DNA of 64,000 bases, from assembly GCA_000499405.2 (NCBI GenBank), contig HG738137.1, positions 17,568,581 through 17,632,580 on the forward strand. The letters are read 5' to 3'. The DNA is from Onchocerca volvulus. Its lineage: Eukaryota; Nematoda; Chromadorea; Rhabditida; Onchocercidae. The notes under the pieces were generated by a model. It searched no databases, had not been told where the DNA came from, and saw only the letters and a program-made list of their open reading frames with translations. Each line of letters opens with the position of its first letter. Position 1 is the first letter of the stretch. Below, piece by piece: positions 42,201-54,700 of this stretch. Made by a program: the position numbers and the translations under genes.

Positions 42201-42716
42201 CTATAAGTTTAAAAGTGAATAACTAATGCAACATATATAAAGTGATATGTAGAAAGAAGTTTCAGAATTATTTATATATATTCTGTACATATATTCTATA
42301 TAATTATCAGATAATCTATTTATGGTAATAATTTTTATATATATTACAGTTAATATTCAATTTCATTATATTTTATTGCTAGAAGTAGCAGCAGAAGTTA
42401 GCATAAGACAACTAGCGATAATCTATGCAATCTATTTGTATTTACTTTATTTTACTTTAAATTTAATTATTGCAATAAAAGGAATAAAATGAATCAAAAT
42501 GATAGATATGATAACTAACATAGCTGATGTGTCACTTTCATTGTCAGCATCATCGACATCGGATAACTGTGAAGAAAATTTTGATGAGTTCAAGTCGTTA
42601 TTCCGGCAGAATCTTTTTTTCTCTTCATTATTTATAAGCTCCAACGGAACAGAGGAACTATGTAAGGTTTGAACACCCTCACTTTTTAATCGTTTTCGCT
42701 GTATCATCTTTAACAC
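39233..42716 (-). CDS. phosphatidylserine synthase (PTDSS1/2 family)
   Basis: Multi-pass ER / mitochondria-associated membrane enzyme that makes phosphatidylserine by calcium-dependent head-group exchange. Exons: 42716-42520, 41967-41800, 41647-41481, 41405-41239, 41010-40852, 40716-40565, 40414-40276, 40159-39881, 39743-39687 and 39370-39233. All junctions are in phase, giving 540 aa. The acidic, Ser-rich N-terminus (about 66 aa) is cytosolic. Family motifs: [99 protein letters not shown] and the late helices ending [12 protein letters not shown]. The last exon is a polar tail. The short 57-bp exon 39743-39687 is supported by phase on both sides and by continuing the last helix. PTDSS1 versus PTDSS2 is not decided. 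Confidence 0.93.
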
Positions 42717-43040
42717 GTCATCAATATCGCATAATAGGACAGATAAATTGGTTTTCTGGAATGATACAAGTCAATTATCTAAGAACATCAAAAAGCAGCA
42801 AGTTTCATCAGGGTTTAAATTATCTGTCCTTTTGTTTCAGCTATAATTTGCAACAGAATGACAATGGAATAATATTTGAGGAAGAAAAGACGAATAATGT
42901 TCCGAATAAGAACTAAAAATAAAAAACGGAATTGAAGATAGAATGATACGATGAAAAAATTCTAACAATAAATTCCGGAAGTCATTCCATATCATCGGAC
43001 TGCTCAAAACCAGTAATAATGAGAAGAACGATCAATTCTA

Positions 43041-43107
43041 ATAACTTCTGAGCAAGTAAAAAAATACTTGCTTAGAAGTTACCAATTCCAATAACTTCTG
43101 AGCAAGT
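43041..43107. repeat. 17-bp element in inverted then direct orientation
   Basis: TAACTTCTGAGCAAGTA at 43041-43057, its near-perfect reverse complement at 43066-43082, and a third copy in the first orientation at 43091-43107. The first two can form a hairpin with a loop of 8 nt. Confidence 0.8.
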
Positions 43108-43193
43108 ATTTTTTTCAGCGGGGATAGAAAAATAAAATTTAAGGAACCAAAGGACAAATAATGTTTCGGATGAAAACTAAAAAAAAAAAAATG

Positions 43194-43239
43194 ATTTACA
43201 TTATGTTTCTTTTCGTTTTAAAAGAAACACAATGTAAAT
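43194..43239. repeat. 20-bp hairpin with 6-nt loop
   Basis: ATTTACATTATGTTTCTTTT pairs with AAAAGAAACACAATGTAAAT with a single G-T/mismatch position. Confidence 0.8.
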
Positions 43240-43496
43240 TGAGGAGAGTAAAGAAATAAATGAGGTAGAAATATAGATGTATTTAATTAGCAACAATCAA
43301 AAATTTTTCATAATTTGACCCGCAACATTTCATAATTTATTTCAATCATGCCACCAAGTAGCAGAAAATATCTCTTACTATTTTTAGCATCCGAATCCTA
43401 TTGCTACTAGCAAGAAGGAATTAGCAATTTTCATATTGATTCAATGCTTGAATGTGAAAATCTTCAACAATTTAAAACGTAAACTTTCGAACCATA

Positions 43497-43612
43497 TGTG
43501 ATTATTTGCAATTTTTTATTAATTTGAGACATGAGCCTTCCAGTTACGTGATTATTTGCAATTTTTTATCAACTTGAAACGTGAACTTTCCAATTGTACG
43601 TGATTATTCACA
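43497..43612. repeat. 50-bp tandem repeat, about 2.2 copies
   Basis: Units open with GTGATTATTTGCAATTTTTT and continue into an AACTTGAAACGTGAACTTTC type segment. Units start near 43499, 43549 and 43601. Confidence 0.8.
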
Positions 43613-44300
43613 ATTAAAGTTCATCACTACCATCCAATTCATTATCTTGCTTTAAAAATAATTAGGTAAGTTATGCCATTATGATATTATCTGGTGATTA
43701 TATTCTTCCGTATCATCTTTGTTATAAGTACAGAATTATTAATGTATGACAAAATTCATCCTTCACCAAATGGCAAGTCACAGTAAATCTAATTATGTTC
43801 ACTATAATATGCTGATTTTGTGATGGTATTTTCGATATATCATATGTTTATCTTTATTTCAGAATTATAAAATTCGATATTTTCGAAAAAGTTAAGTAGC
43901 TAAGTTTGATTTATGAATAACTGGGAAAATTTGTAAAGTTATTTCATGACATTGGAAAATATTCAAATCCTCATTTAAAAGTTTTCTGTGATTTGTTTCC
44001 GTTGAATTATTTCGTCTACTACAAAATTCAATGATACCAAATCATATAAGGATAAATATATTTCGGAAATTTGAAAGCATCTGTTTGATGAAATGATCTG
44101 TGATTTTTTCAGAAATGCTAGCAGTTAAAAACAAAATGGTATGCTGAACGATCAGATGAGATTGTTAGTTATAATAATAAGTTTTGTCAGTTAATATTCA
44201 ACAAGAAATGAATTTCACATTTAACGGTTCAATCTCATAATGAATAATTTGATAAACTTTACTGAATGGAATGTTCATTTAAATTCTAAAAAATTAGAAT

Positions 44301-44470
44301 TTATACTGGATGATACAGAAACAAAAAAATCATTTAAATACTCTCAAAAATCAAAATGATTTCAATAGAACTGGTTTTGTTTTGTTTGTTTTTATTGATA
44401 CTAGATGATACATAAACAAAAAAAGATCATTTAAATGTTTTCAACAATCAGAATGATTTCAATAGAGCCG
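44301..44470. repeat. diverged direct duplication of about 75 bp
   Basis: A block with TACTGGATGATACAGAAACA, a run of A, TCATTTAAAT and AATGATTTCAATAGA occurs near 44301 and again near 44396. Confidence 0.75.
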
Positions 44471-45369
44471 AAGATAGGTGGCAGCTTGATTATATTCGGT
44501 AGATAAGACGAAGAAATAATTGTAATAGTAATAAGAAGTTAATTGATATATTTATTAATTGGATTAATTAAAAATTACTTAGAAATAAGATTCTGCAATA
44601 GTCAGTCGAACTTTTGCCAAGTTTGTCAATCCTCGGCATAATGATTGAAATTGCTGTGTGTTTACTTGATAAAATATTCCAAATAAGATCAATTTATCTA
44701 GTGATTCGTTTTATTCATTTTAAATATCCTAATCTTTTTTGCTTTAATGAATCCATTCAAATCTTTTTTGAATTTATCTCATTTTTCTTAAGAATTTCAA
44801 TTAATCACCTAAAACTTTGTGCTAGCCTTATAGGCTTCTTTGGACTATATTTTTTATTTCAGTTGAACTTATTTCAATAGATATTAGGCAGTTTCAATAT
44901 AGAATAGAAGAAATTTTTTAGCTTCATATTTTATTTTGTATTTTCTTGATTTCAGAATCCATTTTCGTACAAATTATGCAAGCTGAAGCCTGAAAACATT
45001 TATTTCAATTTATAAATTACTAACAAATTAATTTCCAGTAATTATTAACTGACAGAAATATTAAAAAATTATCTTCAATGTATTCATTATCAGTTAAATT
45101 AAAAATCTGTTGCAAATGATACCTCTAAAAACAATCATAAGAATTTTTTTTTTAAATAAAATGTGATATAGTGCATATCACTGAACATCACCTCATCAAA
45201 TTTTGATTTTTCACTAATTCATGCCATTTTTCAAGCTTTAATAAGCTTTTACGCAACAAATTAAGCTGGGTTTTTTTCTACAAATTATTTTTCTTTTTTT
45301 TTTCTCATTGCAAGCGTAAAAATTTGTTAAACTTTATTTATAAAAAATAAATATTTGATAGTGCAATAA

Positions 45370-45420
45370 CTTGTGCTTTCACGCAAAGCAACAAATAACT
45401 AAGTTGCGTGGAAGCACAAG
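45370..45420. repeat. 17-bp hairpin, loop 17 nt
   Basis: CTTGTGCTTTCACGCAA at 45370-45386 faces TTGCGTGGAAGCACAAG at 45404-45420, with one G-T mismatch. The arms are GC-richer than the surroundings. Confidence 0.8.
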
Positions 45421-46661
45421 TGGGAAAAAATGCAAGAAAATAAACGAGAAAAGGATGATGATGTGATGATCTTTATACGATTATTAGGCGATCAGAAACA
45501 TGGATTGAGATTAACGAAAGAAATAAGTTTAATATTAACACGGAAAAAATGATTATGAAGGGAATTAGTGCTTTTTAGATAAACAGGTCAATTTAAGCCA
45601 GCGAATACAACAAATAACGCAATATATTAACTTTCTGGCTCTTTATGACTCGATTAGTGATCGTTAGTGATGATCAATGATATAGCGCTTCATGAGACAA
45701 GTGACTATTTGACTATTTGGGATTTTTTTTTTTTGTACTCTCAAACTATTTGGGAGATGATTGAACATTCTTGCATAGTAGTTTGTTCTTGATAACAGCG
45801 TTTCTGATGTCAGCAATCTGAGTAATCTAAGATTTGGTGGTATTTCTTTTTTTCAGGCTGATTATGATCAAATGTTATTTCAATATTTTTATTTGATGAG
45901 TCTGGCTTAAATGTGAATGAATTTTAGCAGTCATGTAATTTTTTTTTTGTCACCATAGCAATGGATTTATTTTGCATAAGAAAGAATTTGTGGCTAATAT
46001 TTAATCTATCAGAGCAAAGATGATTTTGAATTTTGAATCATCTCGCAAAGAGATCATCTAATGAAATATATCCTGCTTAGAAAATAGGAAAATGTTCCTT
46101 TCATTATACTTTTTAGTTGTATGATATGGCGCAGTCACATCTTTATATAATTTTAAATTGCGAATTGATATACGATGCAAATTATCGATCGGAAGTCAAT
46201 AATTATCTCGGAATATGTTATGCTGCAAGCGAATGGAGGTTCGTTGAGACAGGTTGCCTTCCGGTTGCCCGCGTAATATCGTGACTCTACATGGATTCAT
46301 AACAATTTTTCCGAAAATTTTCAGTATTATTTGTTATTCATTTGATAATCTGAGGTCTTTCGTTGTTGGTATTATTAAGGTTTGGGTAATATGAAATATG
46401 TTTAGATAAAAAGAGAAAATAGAAATTGGTGAAAATGTGGTTTTAGATTAAGAAAAATTGAAAAGATGCGATGACAGATTAAATTAGAAATAAGGAAGGA
46501 AATGTGAACTAATGGACTGAAGAAAATTCAAATGGATAGAGAAACTGTAATCATAACTGTGTGTGATGATTAATCGATTGATGAGCGTAAGAATTGTTCG
46601 TCGATCTTCAACAATTAGGATAGATCCGATACATGCAAATTATCATTGTATTTAAGGAAAA

Positions 46662-48068
46662 ATGAATCCACTGACGAATATCCGAAAACAGAATAAAATC
46701 AATGAACGAGAACTGTTACTTGGATTTACTGGAAGCAGCAGCAAAAGCTGGCATCAAAAATATTCCGATTCAGCATGGGTCTATGTTGGTGGCTTACCGT
46801 ATGGTCTCAATGAAGGTGACATTATTGCTGTTTTTTCGCAGTAAGTTTATTTAAAAAACCTTTTTTTAAAGCGATTATGCAAGAGGCATTGATTACAAAA
46901 CTTAGTATAATTTCACAAACACGCTATAATTTTTATGACCACTAAAGTTATAAGCCTTGCTGTTCTTATGCTATTAGCAATTATTATCTTTGCTGTCCTC
47001 TGTGAAGTCAATATTCAGGTGTTAATATAGTCTTAAATCATTTGCTTCAGATTTTATCAGTATGCTGCGAATTATTACGTTATAAATAAAGCAACGTATT
47101 ATCTTTCTATTTGTATCAGGATCTTTTTCAGTGCCATTATCTCAAAAAATTTTTATGAGATTTTCACAGAAAGTTTTCATAGTTTCAGCTTGAATATGTG
47201 ACTGTTGAGTGAAAATAAAGTAGTTTAAACTATCCGTAAAGTGAAAATGATATATTAAGCGTTCCTTTATAATCAGAATTTCTTTATATTTTTTAATCCT
47301 CTTACACATTTAGTGCTTTTTCTAATTAATTTGCTTATAGTTTTTCTGTATTTGATCTATGTGGAATGATATATTTCCTTCATCCTGATTTTTATCTTTT
47401 AGAAATCATTATGTAAATTAGTGAGTGTTTTATGTTCTGTTTGCGAGAAACAGAGTTTATTTGTTTCAATAATAGTTCACATATATTAATTTAAAATTAA
47501 CGTGAAACTCTGACGATAAAATTATAAATTTTTTAGTATTAATGGTAAAATAAATGCTTATAAATGCATTGCATTAGACTCGAATGTCGAGTTCTTGATG
47601 GATGTATTCTTGAGAAAAAACAAAATAAAAAGTGAAAAAAAAATTGTTTGGTGAAAAGATGTTTTGAAATATTCATCATTTTACTCCATTTTTTATCGTT
47701 AAGCGCAATGACCACATTGGAAGCCCTATTCAATTGTACATATTTTTGTGCTCTCTTATGGTCCAGGTCATTACTGCATATATTCCTAGTAGAATTAAAC
47801 TACAAAATGAATGCGCAAAGTGTAAGATACAAACATTTTTCAGATATGGTGAAATCGTGAACATCAATTTGATCCGGGATTCTAAAACGGGGAAATCACG
47901 AGGCTTTGCATTTGTTTGTTATGAAGATCAAAGATCAACTATTTTAGCTGTTGATAATTTCAATGGAATTAAGGTTTGTTATAAAAATTAGCGTTTTTGA
48001 AAATTGTATTTAAAATATGTCCTTTTTTTTGATTGGAAAACTATTATTCTCTTATTAATCAAGCTTAG

Positions 48069-48099
<31 letters not shown>

Positions 48100-49717
48100 G
48101 TTGAGATCTCAGCATCTATTTATAGCTGTTGAAACGAATTATACGTGTAGATCATGTGGAAGAATACAAAGTTCCGAAATATCATGAAAATATCGATGAA
48201 GAAACACGACGAATTTGGGAAGAAGGTTGCGCTCCGAAACCAATTGCTATAGATCGAGGTTTTTGCATTGTTTTATAGCTGAAAGCAATATATATATATA
48301 TATATATATTTTTTTTGAATAAGATTCAACATATTGAAGCTGAATGTGAAACTAAATAATTTATGAAACCTGACAACAAGTGAAATTCAAACTAGATCAA
48401 AAATTTTTGTGCTTATTTGCAAAGTTTCAAGAAGACTTCTTAAAAGATAAACACTTTCGGAGAAGAAATTGTAAGCAAAGAAACCATTCGCATGATTTGA
48501 TAAACTTCAGGATCAACAATACTCAATGAATCCTTCAGCTGAAACTTATATCTTTATCTAAATATTGAAAATTGAAATCTAGTTCATTAAACCTTTTTTT
48601 CTGTCCCTAATTAATTTTGCTTAAGTAGATGAAATGGAGGATGATGTAGATCCAGTTGATATGCTGAAGAAGAAGGGAGCAGTTGATGAGGTTAGTTTTT
48701 TTTCCTTTTTTTTTTTGTTTTTTTTTTTATCAACGTACTATTAGCAATGAAAGTATGATAAAAAATGTACTGTTAATGATTTTATTTCATATTCATATAT
48801 ATTTCATATAAATATATTATTTCATACATGAACACCGCGTTGTTTACGGGTTTTTCTTACATGCATGAAGAGATAGGACAATTAGCGGAGGACTGGATTA
48901 AAAATATGCGCATTACACGTATTCTTTTCTGAAGAAACTTCAGCAATTTTATGATAGTCTTTCTTGTTTTTTTTTTTGTTTTTTATTAGTATTATCGTTT
49001 CACAATTTTCCATTTTAATTGTGAAATGATCATTTTCGTTTCTTAACTGCTTTACCTGTACTGCAGGATGGTATTCTCAAAGTGGATAAAGCTTTGGAAA
49101 ATAAATTGAAAAAAGAGCAGAGGCGATTAAAGAAAGAAACAAAGAGAGCTAAAAAAGAGGAAAAACGGCGCAAGCGTAAACTTGAAGAAGAACAATTGGA
49201 GTTGGAGAAGAAGACTGGGGATGATGAATCTTGGAACAGTCAGAAAAAATTAATTAATTTAGGACCTGTTAAGGTAATGCTTTTATTAGACTTAAGTTTC
49301 CAATGTTTTATTTCAAATTTTCTTATAGTTATTTTGTCCTTACTTCTTTCCAATTAGGCTTATTCATTTGCATTTTCTTGTCGTTCCTTCTGTGCTTTTG
49401 ATTATTTTATTTATTCTTTTTTTATTATATGAAGAAATTTGTTAATCCAAATTATGCTTCTTTTCTGTTTAACACATCTATACTTTCAGGAAGAGGAAAT
49501 CTATGGTGGTAATGAACATTTCAATTTCGGAAAACCAAAGAAAGAAATTCCACCTCCCCCGGCACACAATCCCAGACCTGATTTCGAAAAAGCTGACTGG
49601 CGGGATATAGAAATGTGGAAAGCAGTACGTGAGAAGGAAAAGCAGGAAAAAGGAGAAAAAGAAACGATTTGGAAGGAAGAAGAACATTATCTACCTTCCA
49701 GGTTTCGGAAAGAGTGA
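46662..49717 (+). CDS. RBMX2: RBMX2 / Ist3-type RNA-binding splicing factor
   Basis: One-RRM protein of the spliceosome; its yeast counterpart Ist3/Snu17 is a retention-and-splicing (RES) complex subunit acting in the activated spliceosome. Exons: 46662-46840, 47844-47973, 48126-48258, 48629-48690, 49067-49273 and 49490-49717. All in phase, 312 aa. The ATG at 46662 gives the family start [20 protein letters not shown]. The RRM spans about residues 38-115: RNP2 [11 protein letters not shown], then [20 protein letters not shown] and [18 protein letters not shown], with RNP1 [10 protein letters not shown]. Downstream are [14 protein letters not shown], an acidic patch ([12 protein letters not shown]), a strongly charged Lys/Glu helix encoded by the fifth exon, and a C-terminal segment with [16 protein letters not shown] and [11 protein letters not shown]. 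The last exon replaces the long RS-rich tail of vertebrate RBMX2. Confidence 0.95.
48068..48099. repeat. (TA)n microsatellite, RBMX2 intron 2
   Basis: About 15 TA units directly before the third exon; a second TA run of about 10 units lies at 48289-48309 in the next intron. Confidence 0.95.
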
Positions 49718-51632
49718 TTATGTTCCTTTTTTTAATATCTTTTTATTGGTCTCATTTATGTGATATTTTGTTTTTAAATTATTTTCGTTTCTTTAAATTC
49801 CGCCATTTAATTAGTTAAGTGGCTTATGATACGGGAAATAAAAAGTTTCACTTCACTATCTTTAATTTGAAAAAAGTTCATTGAGTTTTAAAGATCTTTC
49901 GTATTTCTCGTAGATTAAGCTGAACATATCTCTTATTGTAGATTTTTATCGGTCTGATAATATGATTATCCTTTTATCAGTTAGTCAAGTCAGATTTGAG
50001 GACAATTCAAAACAAGTATTTGTTTTCATCTTTTTACCTCAATATTTTTAGCATTTTGCTTGATCGCTTTCTCAGAACTTTTAATCGTTGCGAAGTAAAC
50101 CGTCTGTTCTGAAGTGTTAACGGGTTATGAATGATTGTAAATTGCTTCATTTCTTACAAAAGGATAACAAAATAGATCGAGAAAGGCGAATATATTTATT
50201 TTAAAAAATTGTTGAAAATTTCATAGAGCATGAGCTATCTCATAGCACTTCACTTTTAGTATTATCACGCTGGATTGATAATATCCAATTGAATTTAAAT
50301 AGGTACTAAAACGGAAAAAGATAGTTTTTAGAATCAATTATTTCACGATCTTACTATCATGAAAACTTATAATTGCTAACGATTTCATAGGTTACTTTCC
50401 TTCTATGTTTCAATCTTCATGATTAAGTTTGACCGTAATTTAATACAAGTAATTATGTCTTTCAGTTGAAAATCTTCGACTATGTATTCTATGTATTTGA
50501 AATTCGACATTGTCATTTACCGGTAGGTCAAAACATTAATTGCAGACATGTTTATGAATCATTTTCAAGATTGCAAAAAGCAGTCTGAAGATTTCAAAAT
50601 ATCTATCAAGACTTTTTGCAATGTTAGCAAGTTGCAAGTAATCGAAAATTCTTTTTTACCAATTTTTTTTTTTATTTGCAGAAATTTGCACTTATTCATC
50701 TAATTTTTCTGCTACATCTATTTCAAGTATAAATGGTTTTCAAGGTTTCAATTTTATGTTTGAAAAAAAAGGGTAAATACAAAGAAATGAAATTTCATTC
50801 TTTTTTCTTCTTTTTTTTTTTTTATTATGGTGAAGAAAATTTTGCTTCACGCAAAAATATCAATTCTTCATTAATACTCGATTTTCATTTCTATTTTATC
50901 AAATTTCATATATCAGCATAGTTAGGAAGTGAAGGATGACGTTTAAACTTTGTGATTTTCTCGAATATTTTCCTGACATAAAATTTTCACAAGATTAGAA
51001 TAGCTATCAATTCAATATTCAATAGATTCGTCAGTTTTTGGCAAATAATTTCCGAAGATAAAATATGGAAACACTTGTAATGCTTTTTAATTAGTAACGG
51101 AATGTATGGTGTAATAAAGATGAACGAAATAAGTATCATTTATCACTTCAAATATCAACCAGCAACATTTTTCGGGGGTAAATTTGCTATCCGCGAAGTC
51201 TGACTAGTAATTGCTTCCTTTTTTCCGTGCTTTTTTATTATGTCTATCTATCGGTAATTTATTACCAGGAAATATCATTTAAAATAGTCGTTTGAAGTAT
51301 ATTAAAAATGATAGGAATTTTTGTAATATGAAAATGAATGATAACCTTCTGTACAAAACTTCGAAACTATAATATTCCGAATTAAGCGGGAAGAAAACTG
51401 ACCAAAAACGCTTTCAATCATTTACAATGCAACTGGTTTTCCGCAAGTTTTTCGCAACATTTTGTTTTTGCAAGAACTTGTCATTCCAATTATTATTGCA
51501 TTCATGTAAGAGGCAATCTTTTAAATATCAAAACTATAGAAATTTGAGAAAGAAAGGTAGCATTTGAAGTCCATTCATAAAAGTAATATTGGAAAAATAT
51601 TTCACAATACTCGAAAAAGATTCCATAGGAGT

Positions 51633-51761
51633 AATAACATGAAAGAGCAATTAAGCTTTTGATTTTTATGGAAATAAATATCTTTCATCTCAGAAAGATA
51701 AATTGAAGTTGATAATTAGAATGATAAGGAATCAAAAACTTAATTGCTCTTTCATGTTATT
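51633..51761. repeat. 32-bp near-perfect inverted repeat with inner stem
   Basis: Left arm 51633-51664 starts AATAACATGAAAGAGCAATT. The right arm 51730-51761 is its reverse complement with one mismatch. The 65-bp spacer contains a second small stem (TATCTTTC ... GAAAGATA). Confidence 0.9.
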
Positions 51762-54700
51762 GCTCAAAGTATAATGTCTAGCCAATTCCTTCACAATTCT
51801 CAATATTGCCAGTATATTTTAGTTTAGTATCAGTATATAAGGCACATAGATTTATTGCAAATAATGCATCGTTGTCAATACTTTTCATTATTGTATATAT
51901 ATATGTAAAAAGTTAATTTTGTTCAGATTCATTTTTTACGATAAGATTTTTAAGATAAACTTCTCCGGATGTACGAGTAAGTCATGATTTTTTTTTTCGA
52001 ACCAACGAAATCTTACTTCCAGATGTTGGAAATGAAAAGGAATGCAACAGATTTCCGCTTTTGCAAAAATTATTTACAATGAAAAAAATCTCGACGACAT
52101 TTCCAAGCATTGAATTCTGCATAACAAATCATTTCATGCAAAAAAAAGAAAAAAATCCAATTAGTTTGGATTTTTTTCTTATTAGTAATGTCTGGCTTAA
52201 CGTTTATCGTTTGTTTTTCGTGTGAAATTTGATAATCGGTGTTCGAGATGAACAGATGCTGAAGTTTTTTTTTTTTTGATGAAACGGAAGAGCGATACTT
52301 TGGGATTTTCAATTAATACGTTCATACGAGTTGACAGTAATTTAATATGTTTGATATTTCAAATTTGAATGTTACAAACATTTTTTTTCGATTTTACCTA
52401 ATTATTTCGGAAATATAAATTTGATATTTTTCTATTGTTGTGGACTTTTTTCTTTTTTCTTTTTTTTTTTTTTTTATGTATTTAAATCATACAATATTTT
52501 TAATTTTAATGTGAAAAAAACTGGAATATTTTAAAATGTAATCGATAAAAAAGCTTAATAAGTATGAAAAAATTAATTTTGCAATTTTAAATCGCAAAGT
52601 TTAAAAGATTTATTATATAGAAAACGGACAATGTATTGGAAAGGCTGTTGCCATTATCATCATAGGGGTATTTTTCAAGTCAAAACAATCATCATTTCTA
52701 AGTGATTAATTAATTAATCTGCATAGGTAAACAATAAACATACAAGTAAGGATTTGACAGGCTAAAGTGAATCTTGTTTTTCCAATATTTCTCGCGAAAT
52801 TTTCAATTTTTTTAAAAGCTTTAGACAATCTTTTAAATTCTTTCTGGCTTAGTTTTTGTTTTTGAATGAAATATATTTTTGAGATTTTTGTTTTTCTCCA
52901 CAACAACCGATAACAAAACAAGAAAAAAGTTTTGCTATATATTAGCTAGGAAATTAAAGATTTTTGAAGAAAAGGAAGACAAAAAAAAAAAAAACGAAGT
53001 TTCATTGCTAAAGTTGTAAAAATTCTTGGAAAAATAGAAAATCGTGAAGGAAAAGCTTGCCGACTTAATCAATTATCCGATCACTTTGGTTTTCGATTTC
53101 AAAGTACAGTTAGCTGACTGACTGACTGAACCACCACCTTTTCTCTACTTCTTAAATTCCGGAAATATATGAATTTGCAGATCCTATCGTAAAAAAAAAG
53201 AAAAAAAAATTAATATTAATAGAGATGAGAAAATTTGCAATAAAATTAACTCAAAATTTGAAAATTTAGCTTTCCGTATGCATTTATGCCAATACATTTG
53301 GCTTCATAATGAAAAGATATGTCAATTAATTTTTAATTTTGCTTAAATTTAATAAATTTTAATTGAAAATAAAAAGATATGAGTATATGTGATACATCAA
53401 ATTGAAATACATCAATTGACTAATAAATGTAAAATGATTTGAAATTTCCAAAATTAAAATCATTTATTACATGTGTTGGATTTCATTTCAAGAAATCAAA
53501 TTTACAAATCAAAATTCTGCATCAGCAATAATCATTTCGAAAAAAAAATTAATAGTTTTTTTCTTTTTCATTCTTTTTAAATAAACATTTTACTTTAATC
53601 AAATTTATTTCTTGCAAAAACATTTAAATAATTCAAATTTTCATTTAATAAATAAACGATTAAATTTTTGGTACGTTTGGAAAATCGCAAAAAAGAAAAG
53701 CAAAACAATTTGCAATCAATGATACTAATTTAAAGCTTCTTAGAGTTTATTTTTCCAATTAATTTTCGTAAAAATAAACATCAACAAGTTAATTTTTCGA
53801 AATATCATTACACTAAATACTATTCTCGAATTTCAATCGTTGCTCGATTAATTAAAAGTATCATTTTTCTGTACTAACTTTCAGAACTAAAAAATGTAAA
53901 GAATAGAATAAAAAGCGATTGTCCCTGCAAAAAGCATAAGTAAACAAAAGTTAAGACTTTTGACATAGTGTCTTTTCTCGCATCATAGTTTGAAATTTTT
54001 CACACCTGAACACCTTAAATTTGGAGTTTTTTACACCTTGTTTTAAAATCTTTAACAAATTCGCTACATACATCATTTGACAGTAGCGACGTTAATAAGA
54101 TGAATATTATTATTACGATGAAATAAATCTTAGAGCAGTTTACTCAAGTTTAATATATTAAAATATATCAGAAATCAAAAAAATTGAACAGAAACTTGGG
54201 AAGAAATTAAGAAAAAATTCTATGAAAAAACAAATATAACAGGAAAAGTTGAAAAAAGTTCCAAAGAGTTTAAAACTCAAAAATTACTGAACTGTCTGAA
54301 ATTTAAAAACAACTAGAGCTGATTTATTCTTGGTTTTTAACTTTGAAAAGTTGATACTTTTGCTGCTAGATATTGGTTTTTAATTAAATACTCTATAACA
54401 GGACAACTATCAGTTCTTATTTCTGACCCTTGCTGACCTCAGGTCATCACCTAAAGTTCATTGCTACTTACTCAAAACTCTGTAGATTATCAAACTTTTC
54501 GACACATCTGTTAGCAATGTGTTGGTTAGACACAATTAAAAGTTTTTATATTTAAAGATTTCCAACAAGACGAGTTAGTTATATTTACTTTTTCTGCATC
54601 AGTCATTGTATTCTCTCTTAAACTAAACACTTTCTACTAGCCTTTTTCACGGTGTAATCGACCACTTCTATAAAGTTTTACAACAAATTTTGTTTTTGTT

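Larger units (their letters stand above)
42717..46661. other. divergent intergenic region, phosphatidylserine synthase / RBMX2
   Basis: 3.9 kb between two divergent starts, so both promoters should be here. No coding exon recognised. It holds several structured elements: inverted and direct copies at 43041-43107, a hairpin at 43194-43239, a 50-bp tandem repeat at 43497-43612, a duplicated block at 44301-44470 and a hairpin at 45370-45420. Confidence 0.6.

Noticed and set aside
44614..44880. Plus-strand 88-aa hydrophobic frame
   Set aside because: T-rich DNA gives Phe/Ile/Leu-rich frames by chance; no splice context or recognisable motif.
47539..47860. Frames on both strands in RBMX2 intron 1
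   Set aside because: The plus frame merely runs into the real exon 2 at 47844; the rest is intron.
52706..52921. Minus-strand 71-aa basic frame with a hydrophobic end
   Set aside because: Composition is as AT-rich as its surroundings, no splice partners, no family recognised; chance ORF is more likely.
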